From: Sialis fuliginosa
Taxonomy: Eukaryota > Arthropoda > Insecta > Megaloptera > Sialidae
Assembly: GCA_961205875.1 (NCBI GenBank)
Contig: OY540822.1
Span: forward strand, 15,812,501-15,876,500
DNA: 64,000 nt
Direction of reading: 5' to 3'
Within the stretch, counting starts at the first letter, position 1, and each line of letters opens with the position of its first letter. Positions 11,449 through 26,700 of this stretch are shown one piece after another. The position numbers and the translations under genes are program-made. Below the pieces are notes generated by a model that was not told the DNA's origin, did no database searches, and worked only from the letters and a program-made list of their open reading frames with translations.

Positions 11449-11999
11449 ATACCAAGATCACCGCGAGACAAGAATATATTCGACAAAAATATACATTTAA
11501 AATAATTAATTAGATTGATTAAAAAAATAACAACTATCTTTGACTACATTTTACATAAATATACAAAGTATTAATTTTCATGAAAATAAAAAATAAAAAA
11601 ACATTCAAAACAGGTAAATAACAAATAATTGTTTTCTTTTCTAATTGCTTATGACGTCAGAGCTTGTAAAGCTCTGCAAAATTTCTTTCAACCATGCTTT
11701 CAAGCAGGAATAATTATGTATTTCCCAGGTCTTATCATTCTGTTTTAATATCTAGCCTGCAAATAACACACACACAAACATTACCTCTGTATTACATAAG
11801 ATTTCACCTGATTATACTAGGATGTGCACATATGGCATAAAAATTTGTGTGTTTATATGTCCCCCCTTTTTAAACTTATAACTGGGTTAAATGTAACATC
11901 TTAAAGAAGCCATGATTTCTCATTAAAATATTATTGATTTAAATCTGTTAAAAATAAAATAACAAATTTAAAAAACGATTATAATAAAAAGTGTGGTGG
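11449..11999. other. AT-rich intergenic DNA
   Basis: Nothing recognisable was found upstream of the GluCl promoter region. Confidence 0.3.
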
Positions 12000-12371
12000 T
12001 TGAGTCAACCCTGAATAGGGTGGCATTTTATACGCCTGCGCATTTGGCTCTACAGATCGATAGTGAATTTACGTAGTGGGGGTTTCAGGAGCTCGATCTT
12101 CAGTTCTAACGGAAAGTGTATCACATAACGATGCTGAAGTCTCTTATGAAATATATCGATATTATAACTGATATTATTTAGGTATGAAAGTAGTGTGTCG
12201 TGAATTTAATTGAATAGTGTTTGGTGCACTTGCAATTTTGTACCAAACGAGAAATGGTGTTAGAGTATAGACAATTAATTGATAATATTTGTTTTTATTA
12301 CTATTGAGATCGGATATTTAAATTTTATATTAGCTTCGTAAGAAAACCAGAGCTTTTATCTATTTCATTAG
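12000..12371 (+). promoter_or_regulatory. Probable GluCl promoter and 5' UTR exon
   Basis: A moderately GC-richer block includes a TATA-like TTTTATACGCC (about 12026) and an arthropod-initiator-like TCAGTT at 12100. A strong donor (ATTAG|GTGAGT) follows 12371. Joining it to the acceptor before 13583 puts 20 more untranslated bases ahead of the GluCl ATG. The exact transcription start is not determinable here. Confidence 0.4.
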
Positions 12372-13602
12372 GTGAGTATTTTCCTACTTAATTAATTACT
12401 ATACTTAAATCAAAAAATATAATATATTAAAACTCAATAATATAAATTCAAGTAAATAATACTAAAAAATCAAAATAAAAAACAAAATTTGAAAATTCAT
12501 GCGCATTTCAACAATTTAAAATTTCGCTTGACTATATTGATCTGACACCTTTCTTTACCTGTCTTTTCATATTGACGGCAAAATTAATGTGTTCCGGTAA
12601 AGCAATCTGATTAATCGAACGAACGAACTTTGTTGTCTCATGAATTAATCTAGGTATGTACAAATTCGCGGTTTTATTCTAACACGTATAATTATTTATA
12701 AACTGATATAAAATACTGCTTTTTTGTAATTCTCATCAACCTTTTTTACTAAAATTGGGGCACTTGCTAATGATTACAAAATGATATGTACAAAGACAAA
12801 GAAAAAGTTATTATATTAATAATTTGGACACCCATTGGCTGATTGCCATCAAATTAATCTGTTTTACAGTCAAGTGTCTATAGATTATGATTCAGTGATG
12901 ACAATAATCAAATATCGAGTACATTTAGTAAAACAAGTGTCTATTACTAGGTAACTACTTGAAATTCCCCATTTACAACTAAATACGTTATAATAGTGTG
13001 TAAATATTTCCAACCTGTGATGTTTTAAATAGGTTATTTATTCTATAAATACACTAATTTTGTGAAATTATTTTTAGTAGCAGGGCTATTGCACGGTCAA
13101 CTTTTAAAACAGTTCAGGGGTGTAAAAATATTTTTTTATGCTGGGAATAAAATATCTAGTTACTGTATAATGGGATCAGAATATTGATTTTTAGCCTGGC
13201 CCATTCAAAATTCAAATTTGTACCCATAGATATAAATAAAAATAAAAAAATTATAGAATAAAGTGAAAATTCGCACAAGATTTAGAAAAGTCTCGATCTC
13301 CGAGAGTGGGACGAGACTTGCCAATGGCTTCTCGTGTATATGCATCTTTAAAAGTCAAACGTTTCAATAAAATGATAATAGAAAAATAATTAATTTGAAA
13401 ATTTAATTTAAGCGATATAAAATAAAAAAATCCATTGAGTTTTAATTATATCGAAATTATTTCTAACGCCGCCTCTGCGTGAAATATGTATTTATTTTTA
13501 GCCACCTTTGTTGAAAGTATAAATGTAAAATAAAATGTTCTGTTATATTTTATCTATACGCTTACTATTTTATTATTTTCAGGTCTAAAGATTGAAGTAG
13601 AA

Positions 13603-16600
13603 ATGGAGCTGCAATTCCCAATGTTTACTGTTTTTATAATATTACAGTTGGTATCACAATGTGTGTAAGTATTACTATATATTTATTTACTTATTTACTT
13701 TAATGCCAGGTATGATAAAGAACTTGCTTGAGTGCAAAATCAAATTAGCTTCCAGCTAATGCTATCTGCTAGGTATTAAATATAAATTACGACACACAAT
13801 GAAATCGTACATACCGCGACATAAAATAAGTGTATCTCATAAAATGTATAGCAATTTTATAACAATTTGACAACTAGCAGATAGCGTTAGGTTATATATG
13901 TATATGAAGGTAAAATTTTGAACATTATAATTATTATGAGGATTAAAGAACAAATTATTTAGAAAACTAATTGCGGGGAACATTTTCAGATGCAACAATA
14001 TAAAAATAAACTTTCGAGAAAAAGAAAAACAAGTTCTGGACCAAATTCTAGGTCCAGGTCGTTACGATGCTAGGATTCGTCCTTCGGGAGTTAACGGGAC
14101 AGGTAAAATACAATCCGTTTTGTTAATAGTTTTGCGTTTTATCGATTTAGTTGATATAATAATTATAATATATTGTAGATACATGCATGTGAACTTTTAC
14201 ATGTTTTCAATACAACTTACCGGAAACAAAAATATACTTCACATATTCTATTTATAAATGTATTTTAACGTTGAACGACAAAAAATAAAACGGTTATATA
14301 GAACATCTAATACGTTCGTATGTAGAATTCTTTGATGTATTTTGTCAAAAGATCAAATTTCTAGAAAATAATATAGCAATTACTTATAGAAATAATTCTG
14401 CAATATATATATAAGTTCACATGTATTTGTATATATATATATTATAATATATGAAACACTTTGTACAAAATACACTAATTAGAATATAATCCGATTATAA
14501 ATTCTATAACCATACACAACTGGGTGCTAGAACACATCATTTTGTACGAACATTTGTCAAAACAAATATTGCAAATAATATATTTATATGATAATTTCTA
14601 TACATTATTTATGAGCTTACAGTCACTGCGATATTACCCTTTTCACATCCTTTTAGTTTTCATTCATTAATTTACAATAGCACCATAGTTGAAATGTGAT
14701 TATTTAACCCATTGAGCGTCTATATCTAGAATATCTATATAGAATTTCAACCACCCAACTAAGTTTACTTTTTAGGTCGATTACAGTATTCTACTGTAAC
14801 TTATTTTTATTATTACCCATATAATTAGTAAAGCTTAAAAAAATAAATAAATAATGTTTCATTAATACTATAATCGAACCTAACTTACGTATTTTTATAA
14901 TATATCTACTACCTATATAAAAATTTATAAATAAACCGAGTAAAAATTTCATATAGCAAAATTTTTCACATAAAATGTATTTTTAGCAAATGAGATTTTT
15001 ATTATTTTTATCATTTCAACAGTACATTGAAGAAAAATAAGAACAGAAAATGTTTTCTTTTACTTCAAGAAACAATAAAAATAAAATCAAACATATGGGA
15101 ACAATAAAGTGACTATTTTAAAACAGAAAAACAAATTTTTGGATCTCTGTCCAAAATTACACAAATACATACATATATTATATTTTATACTATCTATAAA
15201 AATAGTTTAGTATAAGAATTTAGTTTCAAATAAACATATTTTCATGAAAAACGCTGTACTTGAATAGAAGCGATATAAACATCAATATTATAATTGTTAT
15301 AATCGTACTGTACTGCAAAAAAAATCATAATGGTAACGGTAATGAATTTCTAACTCTTTAGAAATATACAAAATACTTATATCAATGTTTACAAATATTT
15401 TTATCAATCATATAATTTAAAAATCGTTTATGAATTTCATATAAACCAAATAGCTTTTAAATTTCTCTGTAATATCCGAGTAATCATAAAATTACGATGA
15501 AAATATACATAAATCAAGTTCATTATCACAATGGGCTTTCAATAAAATTGTATAATAGAGACATTTTCAAATATTTGGTATTTAATATGAAATGAATACG
15601 TATTAGTGTCAACTAGTACATTAAAAATAAATATTTTGTATATATCTACTCACAATCAATACATACTATCGTAACATATACCTAATAATAATAATTGATA
15701 GAATTAATTTAGAAAAGTATTTTATTTATATGTACAGTCGCCTGCAGAACTCGTCTGGCACCCTAAAGGCTAGAATCGCTTACAACAGATTCCAAATTTA
15801 AAGACAAACATCATTTTTCTATCAATTTTAATATATTTAAATACTAAAATTCGGAATATCAAATATTTATTGCCACAAAATTTACTTATACAATTTTCAA
15901 TAGATAATTAAATCGCACAAATATATATGAATACTATAGACGAAGAGTAGTTTTTTATCTAGCAAATGAATTTCAAAATATCTGTCTTTGTTTGAGACAT
16001 TGAGAAATGATTTAAATATTATAATAACCAAATGGCAGGAGCCTACTAAGTTTGTGATAAACGAAAATGAATACAAACTGCAAGACCATTAATGCAGGTG
16101 ACTGTACCTTTATGTATAATATTACCTATATATAATATTTTATAAGTTTTCAGTAAGTATATTGTAGTTTAGTTTCTAATTCTTGTTCTTAGAGATTCGT
16201 ATCATTAGAAATAAAATTAAATCGTATTATTTAATCAATCGTAAAAATCAAAAATCTACCGCTATGGACAGAATAAGGTTTTAATACAAAGCGTAATAAA
16301 AATGGTCGGTTTTTATTTAAAATTAATTAATTTTGCGTGAAAATATAAATTAAATAAACAAATTAAAACTATTGGCATAACACATCATAATACATACATA
16401 CACAAAAACAAATTATTTATTATTATAGAACAATTGAAAAGTAATTATTTTCTACTGTATATATTTATTTAAAATGCGCAACATGTTTGAAATTTCAATA
16501 CGATGTGCGCAAATGCAATTGCAATTGCAGCAGAAATGCATAACGAACTATTGATCGGTAACATACATATAGAACGTACGTCCGTATTTACTGTTCGAGA

Positions 16601-19600
16601 GGTGAATTTCCTGTTCCAGATTGGTTATGACATAAATAATTTCCTATACATAATGCACTCTAGACCTCAAATATCCGTACATTTACATAATAATATATGT
16701 ATTACGATAAGCAAATCGTATATCAGAGCTACGGATCATGGTGGATTGGACAAAGACAAAACAAATATGTATATCATAAAACTAGATATAGGTATTGATT
16801 GATTTAGTGTACGCAGTTCGTATTTCCATGGATACACTCACGGAAACTCAGAAACACTACCTTACTTCCTGTTTATCTAATTACTTTTAAAAGCAAAGAT
16901 ATACCTACATAAGTGCATATATGTACAAAGTAATACACCCATTTCTTCGAGTACCTACATTACCTATTACTAGATTTATTGTTTCGCTTTCAAATTGTTA
17001 TTAATGTTACCTACCTAATCTATACATATTATACTATTATCAATTATTATTGTCTTTCTGCAGTAGTTTCCAATACATATTAATTAATAGGATCGAGCGG
17101 GGTAAATATGAAACACCAAAAGAATGGGGTAAAAGTGAAACAAGCTTGCAACTAAAAAACTAATTTATTTATAGGAGAATTATAAAAACTGACATCATCA
17201 TTAAGGGTTTGTTAAAGCGACCTGAAAATATTAATCGTCTAATAAGTGATGTGTCACTTCTACAGTTACAATTTCACATTGCTATTGTAGCTTTTCTTTT
17301 AATTTTTCGAGAAATATTTTCCATTAGAGGTCTGTTTCACTTTTTCCCAAATTAGAGGTTAAAAATGAAACACAGTTTTTTGATTTTTAAAGTCCGTGTT
17401 GTATCGTACAGTTCAAATGACGTAAATATTTAAAATGAGGATTCATAAGCGCATCTAGTAGAAAAAATTAAAGTATGAATTTGTATCGTTAACTGTCAAA
17501 AAACATGAAAGATTTATATTTTGTTTCACTTTTACCCCAGTTGATCCTAGGGTGACCAGATTTTAGTTCTGGTAAACCCTGAGATGTAAATGAAGACCCC
17601 TTTTTTATTTTTATTTTCATAAAATTTGTTACCAAAATCTGCACTGTTATGTCCCCTGCTCTATTTTTGACGACCCTTTGCATTAATTTTTTGCACCCAA
17701 ACCCGGAACCCGGAGATTCAGTATGCAAACCCGGAGACCTGATCACCCCAGTTGATCCTAGATATTATATAAATGAATTTGGGGAAATAGGAAAAGCCTT
17801 AGTTTAAAATGTTCACAACTGACTTAGTTTATTTGACAATTTGATTAAAGTTAACAAATTGTAACATTAATTACAATATTTGAAATAATACAATAATGTG
17901 TTGGTATTGCATTTACTATTTACCTATCGATGGCGGCGTTTTGATAAATGTTCGTACAAATAATCCGATATTAACCGATGTTCGCGTACATTTAGATGGT
18001 CCGGCCATTGTACGTGTAAACCTGTTTGTTCGAAGTATAGCTACGATTAGTGACATCAAAATGGTAAGTTCGTCAGCGACTGCCTGCCATTGAAAAACCC
18101 GCCTTCGCAATACTGTTGCGATTATTGCAAGACTCGCCTTGGGTTGAACAAAGCAAAATTAATCACAATCGTTTTAAAACACTTTATAAGGTAAAAAAAT
18201 AATCATATTTAGTGAATTGTTCATTTACAAATTGAGATTAATTTGCTTCATGCAACCCGAGGTCGAACACTAATTCTTGCAAGCTTTCGAATCGTTCGCT
18301 TCCATTATTAAAATAAACAAAAGCTTGTTGGAATTAATGTCGTTTTGCAATACAGAATGTCGCGACATTATTGCAAATACATTAATCATACAATATGGGC
18401 GTTATTTTCTGATCTGGTATGCAGTACGTATATGCATTTTTTATTCTGTAATTTAGAGTAAATACGGCTTATTCTATTAATTAAACAAAACAAATTATCA
18501 TGTGTAGATATCATTAAAATCATAAAATTATGTACAGTCGATCCAGATATTGTTTATATTACAGAAATTTACCTTCTCATACAAACGCAAATTGTTACGA
18601 TTCGCTTCTATTATGTCCGGTATCATAAAGGACCTAACAAATTTGTTAGCTAGCAAGCACTTTCAACTGAGATATCAAACTTATATGACAGTTCTTTTGG
18701 AGTTTGTTGATGACTTTGACAAGTTTCGCGCACGCGTTGTAGGTAAATAAAACGGTATTAAAACATTTATTTATTTTGTACGGTCAAAGATGCCAACTGT
18801 GTTACAATTAGTTGAAGTGTCACTGCTATAAATTCCATAGCTAATCCATAGATACTAGTACAGAATTAATACCCCATTTGAATTTAATTGCTAGCTAGCA
18901 AATTTTGTTAGGTCCTTTATAATACCGGACATTAATAATTCAATATCAATTGTTTAAATATAGACGCAAGCGAAATCGTACCAGTTTGATAAGAGATTTA
19001 ATTTATAACTACTATGGATTTTTTTAATTTAAAATGACGCGATAATTTTACTTATTATTGATTAAGTCTATTAAAATATTGTATTGATCGACTGTAAATT
19101 AATTAATAATTACCTATTATCTAAAATGGTTAAATGCATAATGCACAATTATACTCTCGTTTTAAAAACATCTTAAACTAACAAACTTGAGTGAAAAATG
19201 CTCCATCTATGTATTAAATAATTAGCTAGGAATTTTTAGGACGTGATTATAAAATTTAAAATATAAATTAATAAATCGACATATGTATTAATTTACATAC
19301 ATACACATACTATACACAAAACAGATATACATTGTTTAAAAATACTTACTGAACACAAAAATATCAAATTAATCAATATATTCAAAAACGATAAAAATAT
19401 AACGCGTATTGGAAATTATACAAACGAGTATATTACAGAATAAGTAAATTAAAAATGAACTTTCAAAAGGACAGGTTTTGATTTATTTTGTTACCTATAA
19501 TAAATATAAACGTAATAATAATAAAATCGAGTTTTGTGTCAATTTGAATGTTTATTATCTGCGTACTTGATCTCGTTATAACGCCCATATTATTGCGGTT

Positions 19601-22600
19601 ATTATGACATTATTGATTTGAATAGAAAATGTTTTATTTTTGATTATTATTATAAAAATATATTTTCAACTTAGAAGCGTAGTACAGCAGTAAATTATAT
19701 TTTGAAGCGAGAAAACGCATCGTTAAGCATGACATATTTATTTATTTATATTTTTGTTGATATATTATAACATTTTCTATAAATATATCGAATGAATATT
19801 AAACGCAGAGATTTATAATTTTTTGTTGAATTTTTCGGCTTGTTTTATGAAAACCATGATAGAAGAATATGTTATTTTTCACACATTCTCATGTCATATC
19901 GAAATATTGAATAGTTAGGTTCAGTTTTTAAGCCTTTTTTTGCAAGGTTAATGACATAAAATAAGAATGCTGTTAGTTTGTTGAAAATATTTCGATTATT
20001 TGTTTAAACAAATATCACATTTTTCAATGCATGCTAAATGGGAAACATGCTTCTGGAACACCATAGATTTAATACATCCTTTTATCCTTATTTCTATCCA
20101 TCCACGACTCTACATCTATTGTTTACATTCCATTATTAAATAACTACACAATGCAGCTAAATTAAATTTATTTTTATATAGGGTTCTGGATGCGCAATAT
20201 TACTTTGCTAAAATAACTGATTAAATTATGTTCTGCATGGAGGTATATACTTGAACATTATAATTCTCGTCTTCTCTCTACATGACGGTGGCGGTGCAAT
20301 GTAGTTCACATGAAACTAATATGCATGCACTTTGTTCAAAGAGCACATCTTAATTCAATAAATATACATGCGCCTTCACCATTATTGTACGACGTACTCG
20401 TATATATGTATGCATACAGAAAATACAATCTTCTGGATGCATCGCTGATTCAATTATATAATTACCTATCGTATATTCAGAAGTTGTGAGTACATTATGT
20501 GTATACATTATGTTTTACCTCGAAATGCAGGAAGTTCGTGATACAACATACTATAGTACTCTAGTAGATACACAATCAGTATAGTCTAATGTTATATAGT
20601 GATGTAAAAGTTTCAACTAGGTTAAAAGTTTACATTTATAATGTAATATACAATTTATTTCATTTTTCACAAACTTCATCATTTACAAAAGCTAATTTAA
20701 AAATACATTGATACTTTTTCAAAATTGTGTATTTTTGTTAGCTAACGTTAGGTACTGGTACCAGTCTTGGACAATACCCTAGTATTGGACACTTGTTTAA
20801 TTAAATGTACTAAATTAGAAATATTTGATTACGGTCTAATTTAAAATATATTGATACTTTTTCAAAATTGTGTATTTTTGTTCGCTAACCAATAATTTTT
20901 TCACAGATAAGTGAAATTTTTCACCTTTACATCACTACATACATACCTATACTAAATTACATAATTTTATGTTATTATCTTGAAAAATAAAGGGCTAAGA
21001 ACGTCGGAACCTAACTATATATACATACTTAAAAATAAACCAATCTACATAACTTAATCTAACGTCCCGACAATAAAACATTACTTATAGATTCTGCGGT
21101 TCAATAAACATGTATTTTATGATAAAAATCTGCATGAAAAGTTACAATACACAAAATACACATTTGATAATGATTTATAATAAAAAGCACACATTTAGAA
21201 ATATTTGTAGATGTAATGCTGTTTTTAGAATTTAATATATATGTCAAAAAACTTCATTTGTTTATCTTATATATCAAAAATATGTGGAAATTACAAACAA
21301 TGAGAAAATATAATACATAACGTATGTTATTCATCGAAATTAGATATGTCAATATCCCTGATTAAATCGATAATATAATATATGCAAATACAATATCTAC
21401 ATAATAAAATAGGTACCTACATATAAATAGTAAATAGTTAGTAGTGAAACCTTTTCAAATTTTCCATCCTATTCTGCTCTACTCTACTCCTTTTAATTAT
21501 AAAATATTTACCCATGTTTAAAATACAATTCAAAGAAAAAGAATTGTACATGTATAAAAAAATAAAATATTTATGTTATTTGGAATTTAAGAAAGACCCC
21601 AATTAGTTGACAATACAATAAAACGACATAATACGTATACGAAAATCTATTTATAGAAATATCTATGTATCGAAAACAGAGATAACTTTTTCTCAGAACT
21701 ATACGTAAGATCATGAATTAGTTGAGAGATTAACATCGAAATCATATTTGAATACATTGTTTACAATTCATTGATAATATAATTTATCAAATTCAAACGT
21801 TTTTCTCTGGCAATTGTTTATGAAATAAATTAAGTAGAAGACATTTAAAATATGATATGTAGGTGTAGTACTTATGTAGATATAATTGGTTCATATATTT
21901 TCTAAAAATAGAGACAAGGTCGCTTCTGTTTTAAGAAAGTCTCGCGTCCGTCACTCGGTAATTAGTATTTCAAAATGATTTTTTCGTCGTAATTATAAAC
22001 ATATACCCCTTTTAACATTTTGACAAAAGTTTTAGATTTATTAATAGTTTAATTTAGGTTAGATTGAGGTCAAACATTATAATATATGTAGGTACAACAT
22101 TTCCTGATATATAAAACATAAAATTTAATTAAGATTGTTAAATAATAATATTAAATAAAAATAATTGAATTTATTCCAAAAACGCAGATAAATAATGCAT
22201 ACGTTCGAGATTGAAGAATTTCAGCGCTTTTATTTACTTAATTCTCATCACAACCGATGTCTTTGTTATTATCATATTATTAACATGAACGTCAAAATAG
22301 ATTATAATCTATTACTTATATTTATATTTAATAATATTTAATACCTATATATTATATATATATCATAATGGCCGGTTACAAATCGTTTAAAAATCGTGTT
22401 AAAATGCAATATTTTTGTTTATTTATTTATATATCATACAAAAACAAAAACACACATACAAAAACATCTTAAATGTCATTAACAATTCAGTTCTGTCCAT
22501 AGGCATTGTTAATTATATTATCAAACCGTTATAATTGGTTGCATTTTCATACAACTATTACCTGCATATCGACATTGACTTCGAAATTAACATCGACTGA

Positions 22601-23703
22601 CACGAGATAGATTTGCGACGTAACATGATACAGGTCACAACAACAATTTAATTTAATATTGTCTATATCATATCTACATTTAATATCGTGTTCTATTATA
22701 TAGACAAAGTCTATTGTGATAGTTCTATAGACTATGTCTATGCCGTGTTCTGCTTTTAATTAATTAAACATTCTCCGTATTTTGCGCTGCACATGATCTT
22801 TATTATTAATATAAGCTTCTATCAAATGTCAATATCAAACGTTTTCCACTAATAATTAAGAAATGCTCTACTTTTGGATTCCTTTGTATGATATTTGATT
22901 TTATAAATAATTTTTTTTTTTTAAGTTGTTCTTTAACTAACTTACAATAGCTTTCAATTAAAATTTAAAACTATATTTTTATTAATAAATAACTGTTTTA
23001 TTTGTACTAAACTAGTTATTACTGTTTTCTGTTTTGTTTTTTTAATAACATTAAAGGATTCCAAAAGTAGGCATATTATATTACATAAAATCTTTTTACG
23101 CGATTTGAACGTGACAAAACATGGACAAACAGTATGTTAATCAAAGATCTTCAATACATAATACATGAAGTTATGTTAGAAATGGGTGAGAGACTCTGCG
23201 CGATCAGAGTAGAGTAGGGACACGGTTTATAAATTTGCAGCCGATTCTCGCGTCTAACGTGATGCTTTTATTCTCCTATGCTAGACGGTCCCGCAGTAGT
23301 ACGCGTCAACATATTTGTAAGAAGTATATCAAAGATAGATGATGTAACTATGGTAAGTGGTAGAACTGGATGACTGTCAAGGAGCAAATCTAGAGGCAGA
23401 TCTATTATATTTAATTATAAACGTTTTGTTTCGCTTGTAAGTCAAACTGAATGTTCCTTAACTTTAGCATTTTAATGTACCTCTACCAGAAACAATACAA
23501 TATTTTATAACTTGAGCCTAAAGATGCGCACGCTCGATGTTGTTTCCAATGTTTTATGATACACCAGATATTATATTATAAATAAATATACACTATTTTC
23601 GTTTGTATAATGTTTATATGTGTTTATTTTTTATTTTTGTATAAAATGTTTTGGAAACGATTACATAACTCGTACACACAACACATGACTCGTTTGGTAT
23701 AAG

Positions 23704-23738
<35 letters not shown>

Positions 23739-26700
23739 AGTATGACAAAACGACATATGTACATATATGTAATATATATGGCACGTACGTATGTTGGATG
23801 GTATTTTTGGTTATATTTGTTAAACCAAAAAGCCTTAAAAAGATTTGCTCCGCGACTAGGAATGAGTGCTCGAAACACGTTCTTTTCTCTAGTTACCTAG
23901 AATTGTAAATTTAGTGGAATTCATCCAGTAGAAAATTTAAATATTGTTTATTATTCAAAAATATTTGTACTGTACACTGGGTTTAAAGTGAATCTCTTAG
24001 AAAATAACATAATGAAGCTATATTGACTCGAATATTGAACAAATTAAAACGCATATTTTTTTTAAATTTTCGGTAAAACTAAAGAAGAAAGTGTATGAAA
24101 ACAAATCAGTGAAAATATATGCACATAATATAAAAAATAATAAAATAGTGAACATCTTCGAGATAATTATTATTTACCTATACTGTTTTCCCCGTGGTCT
24201 TTAGTTTAGCCTCATTTCGTTTATTTAATATAATAAATTTGCATTTTAAAATTAACAAAAATTACAATTCAGGGACATGAATCGTTTTACTCGATAAAGT
24301 ATAGAATTGATTTCAAAATTGGTAATACATACATACATATGTCCATAATAATATACATATGTATGTGTACATTTAGAAAGAGACAGAGAGGGTGAGAGAG
24401 AGACAGATAGAGTCAATATAGTCCATGTGAGTATGATATCCTATTTTTGAGGATTTACTTCAAACTCTTACGACACTTACAGATTGAAATGTTACTTTCT
24501 ACTTTTTGGAAACTTCCGAATTTCCATTTTATTAAATCATATATTAAATCACACTCACGATTATATCATTTTATACAGAAATACTTGAAAACATATCTTC
24601 GCAATTTACTGACAACATACATAACATATCTACGAGTTACATATGATATGTACATATGATATTTCGTATATTAAGAGTTAAGTATCTAAATTATGACTAA
24701 GTACGTAATATGACTAATGATATATTCACTGACATATTCATACAATACATTTAGATGTTTTTATTTATTTATTTATTTATTTATACTGAATTTGATGCTA
24801 TACAAACTTTTCTTTTCTGTGTTTTCTTTGATATAATAGATGAATGATCGATTTCAAAGTTAATGTGATGATAAGAGAAGTGATGATGGTATTTGCTTTT
24901 TGTCCAGGAGTCTGTGACGTGTTAAAGTACAATACATGTTGATTGTACTATCGCATTTAGAAGAGATAATACGTGTGAAACGTGTCGACAATGCGTGACT
25001 CCTTTGGAATGCTCTAGCCTTCGATACGTTTCTAACGTCAAGCAACGCGGTGAATGATATCGCGTCGCGTCATAACGCGTCACGGTGCTCCTGGACAGAT
25101 GCGAAGACGTGTGCACACGTGTACGGGGACAGTGACCGGCGCGAAGTCGTGGTGTGCGCCCAATAAGACAGAGGGAGTGGCGCCCCTCGCGGCTGCGCGG
25201 CCGCCAGGGCCCAGACCCCCCCCCCCCCAACCCGCCCCGCTGCTCCCGGACACGGTTCAGATTTATAATGCTTTGTTTGTTTTTCCGGACCGGCGCGGTG
25301 TGCGATCATTAGGCGATGGCCCGACCATCGTAAACATCAACTTCTTTCTGCGGTCTATCAGCAAAATAGACGATTATAAAATGGTGAGTGTGTGCGGTGG
25401 ACATACATACATGTGTCGCCGGTCATGTCGTTGGAATGGATGTCACTATATATCACGATGGGGCGTACCGTATGACGACAGCATGCCCTCAGACGGGCGG
25501 CCTTGCAGCCGTTTCTAACACACCAGACCCGCGGCCGGCTTCCCCCGGCCCTGCGCCCCGTGCCCTGTGGCCCCGCACCCGCCATCCCGACCTCTCGCCC
25601 ACCCACCTCCCGAATGCATGTGCTGCGCTGCCTGCCCCGCTATGCTTTGCTTGCGCTATAAGCTCGGCCTGATTGTCTTAATCGTTGTTACGTTACGTTA
25701 CGTTACTGGTTCTCGACACGTGCTAGCCCCTCACTCACCGACACTGTGCGCTTCGCTTCTAGGAATACAGCGTGCAGCTCACCTTCAGAGAACAATGGCT
25801 CGACGAACGACTCAAGTTCAACGACTTTGGCGGTCGACTCAAGTATCTCACGCTCACAGAGGCAAACAGGGTCTGGATGCCGGATCTATTCTTCTCCAAC
25901 GAGAAGGAAGGCCACTTTCATAACATCATCATGCCAAACGTTTACATCCGTATATTCCCTTATGGATCTGTGCTCTACAGCATAAGGTACACACACACAC
26001 ACAATTCAATCCACTACGACCCTCGGTGTGACCTTCACTCTCACTTTCTGCGACCGACAATAACGTCACCTCTGTTTTCAGGATATCGCTCACACTCTCC
26101 TGTCCGATGAACCTCAAACTGTATCCACTAGATCGACAAGTCTGTTCGCTCAGGATGGCTAGTTGTAAGCAACACACATCTACACTCACTGTCGTTGTTT
26201 ATAATATACTATATATCTCATCTTTATCATTCCATAAATAACAGCTCTATAATAACATAACTAAGTGCCAGCCAATAACTATTATAATATAAATAATTAG
26301 GCGGCATACTTCAAACGCATTGCGTGTTTTTTACATGTATAAATTAAACGTAGGGTTATGTTGGCATTTAAGTAGTTATTTCATTCAACTCTTCAGTAAA
26401 TTGCTTCATTTAAGTGTGTGTTTCGTTTCTCTTCTTCTTATCTCAAACTGTAACTAATTGTCTTAGCTTAGTTTGATAAAACACAATTAAAAAAAAAAAA
26501 AAACTAACATACGCAAAATATTTTAGATGGGTGGACAACAGATGATTTGGTGTTCCTTTGGAAGGAAGGCGATCCAGTGCAAGTGGTGAAAAACTTACAC
26601 CTACCACGCTTTACGCTTGAAAAATTCTTGACTGATTACTGTAATAGTAAAACAAATACAGGAGAATACAGTTGTTTAAAAGTAGACCTATTGTTTAAAC

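Noticed and set aside
18550..18750. Open frame starting MFILQKF.
   Set aside because: It lies wholly inside the inverted-repeat MITE at 18533-19096 and matches the opposite arm in reverse.
24922..25672. Long frames (up to 154 codons) on both strands.
   Set aside because: They are composition by-products of the GC island. Only the short exon 3c within it has splice sites and homology.
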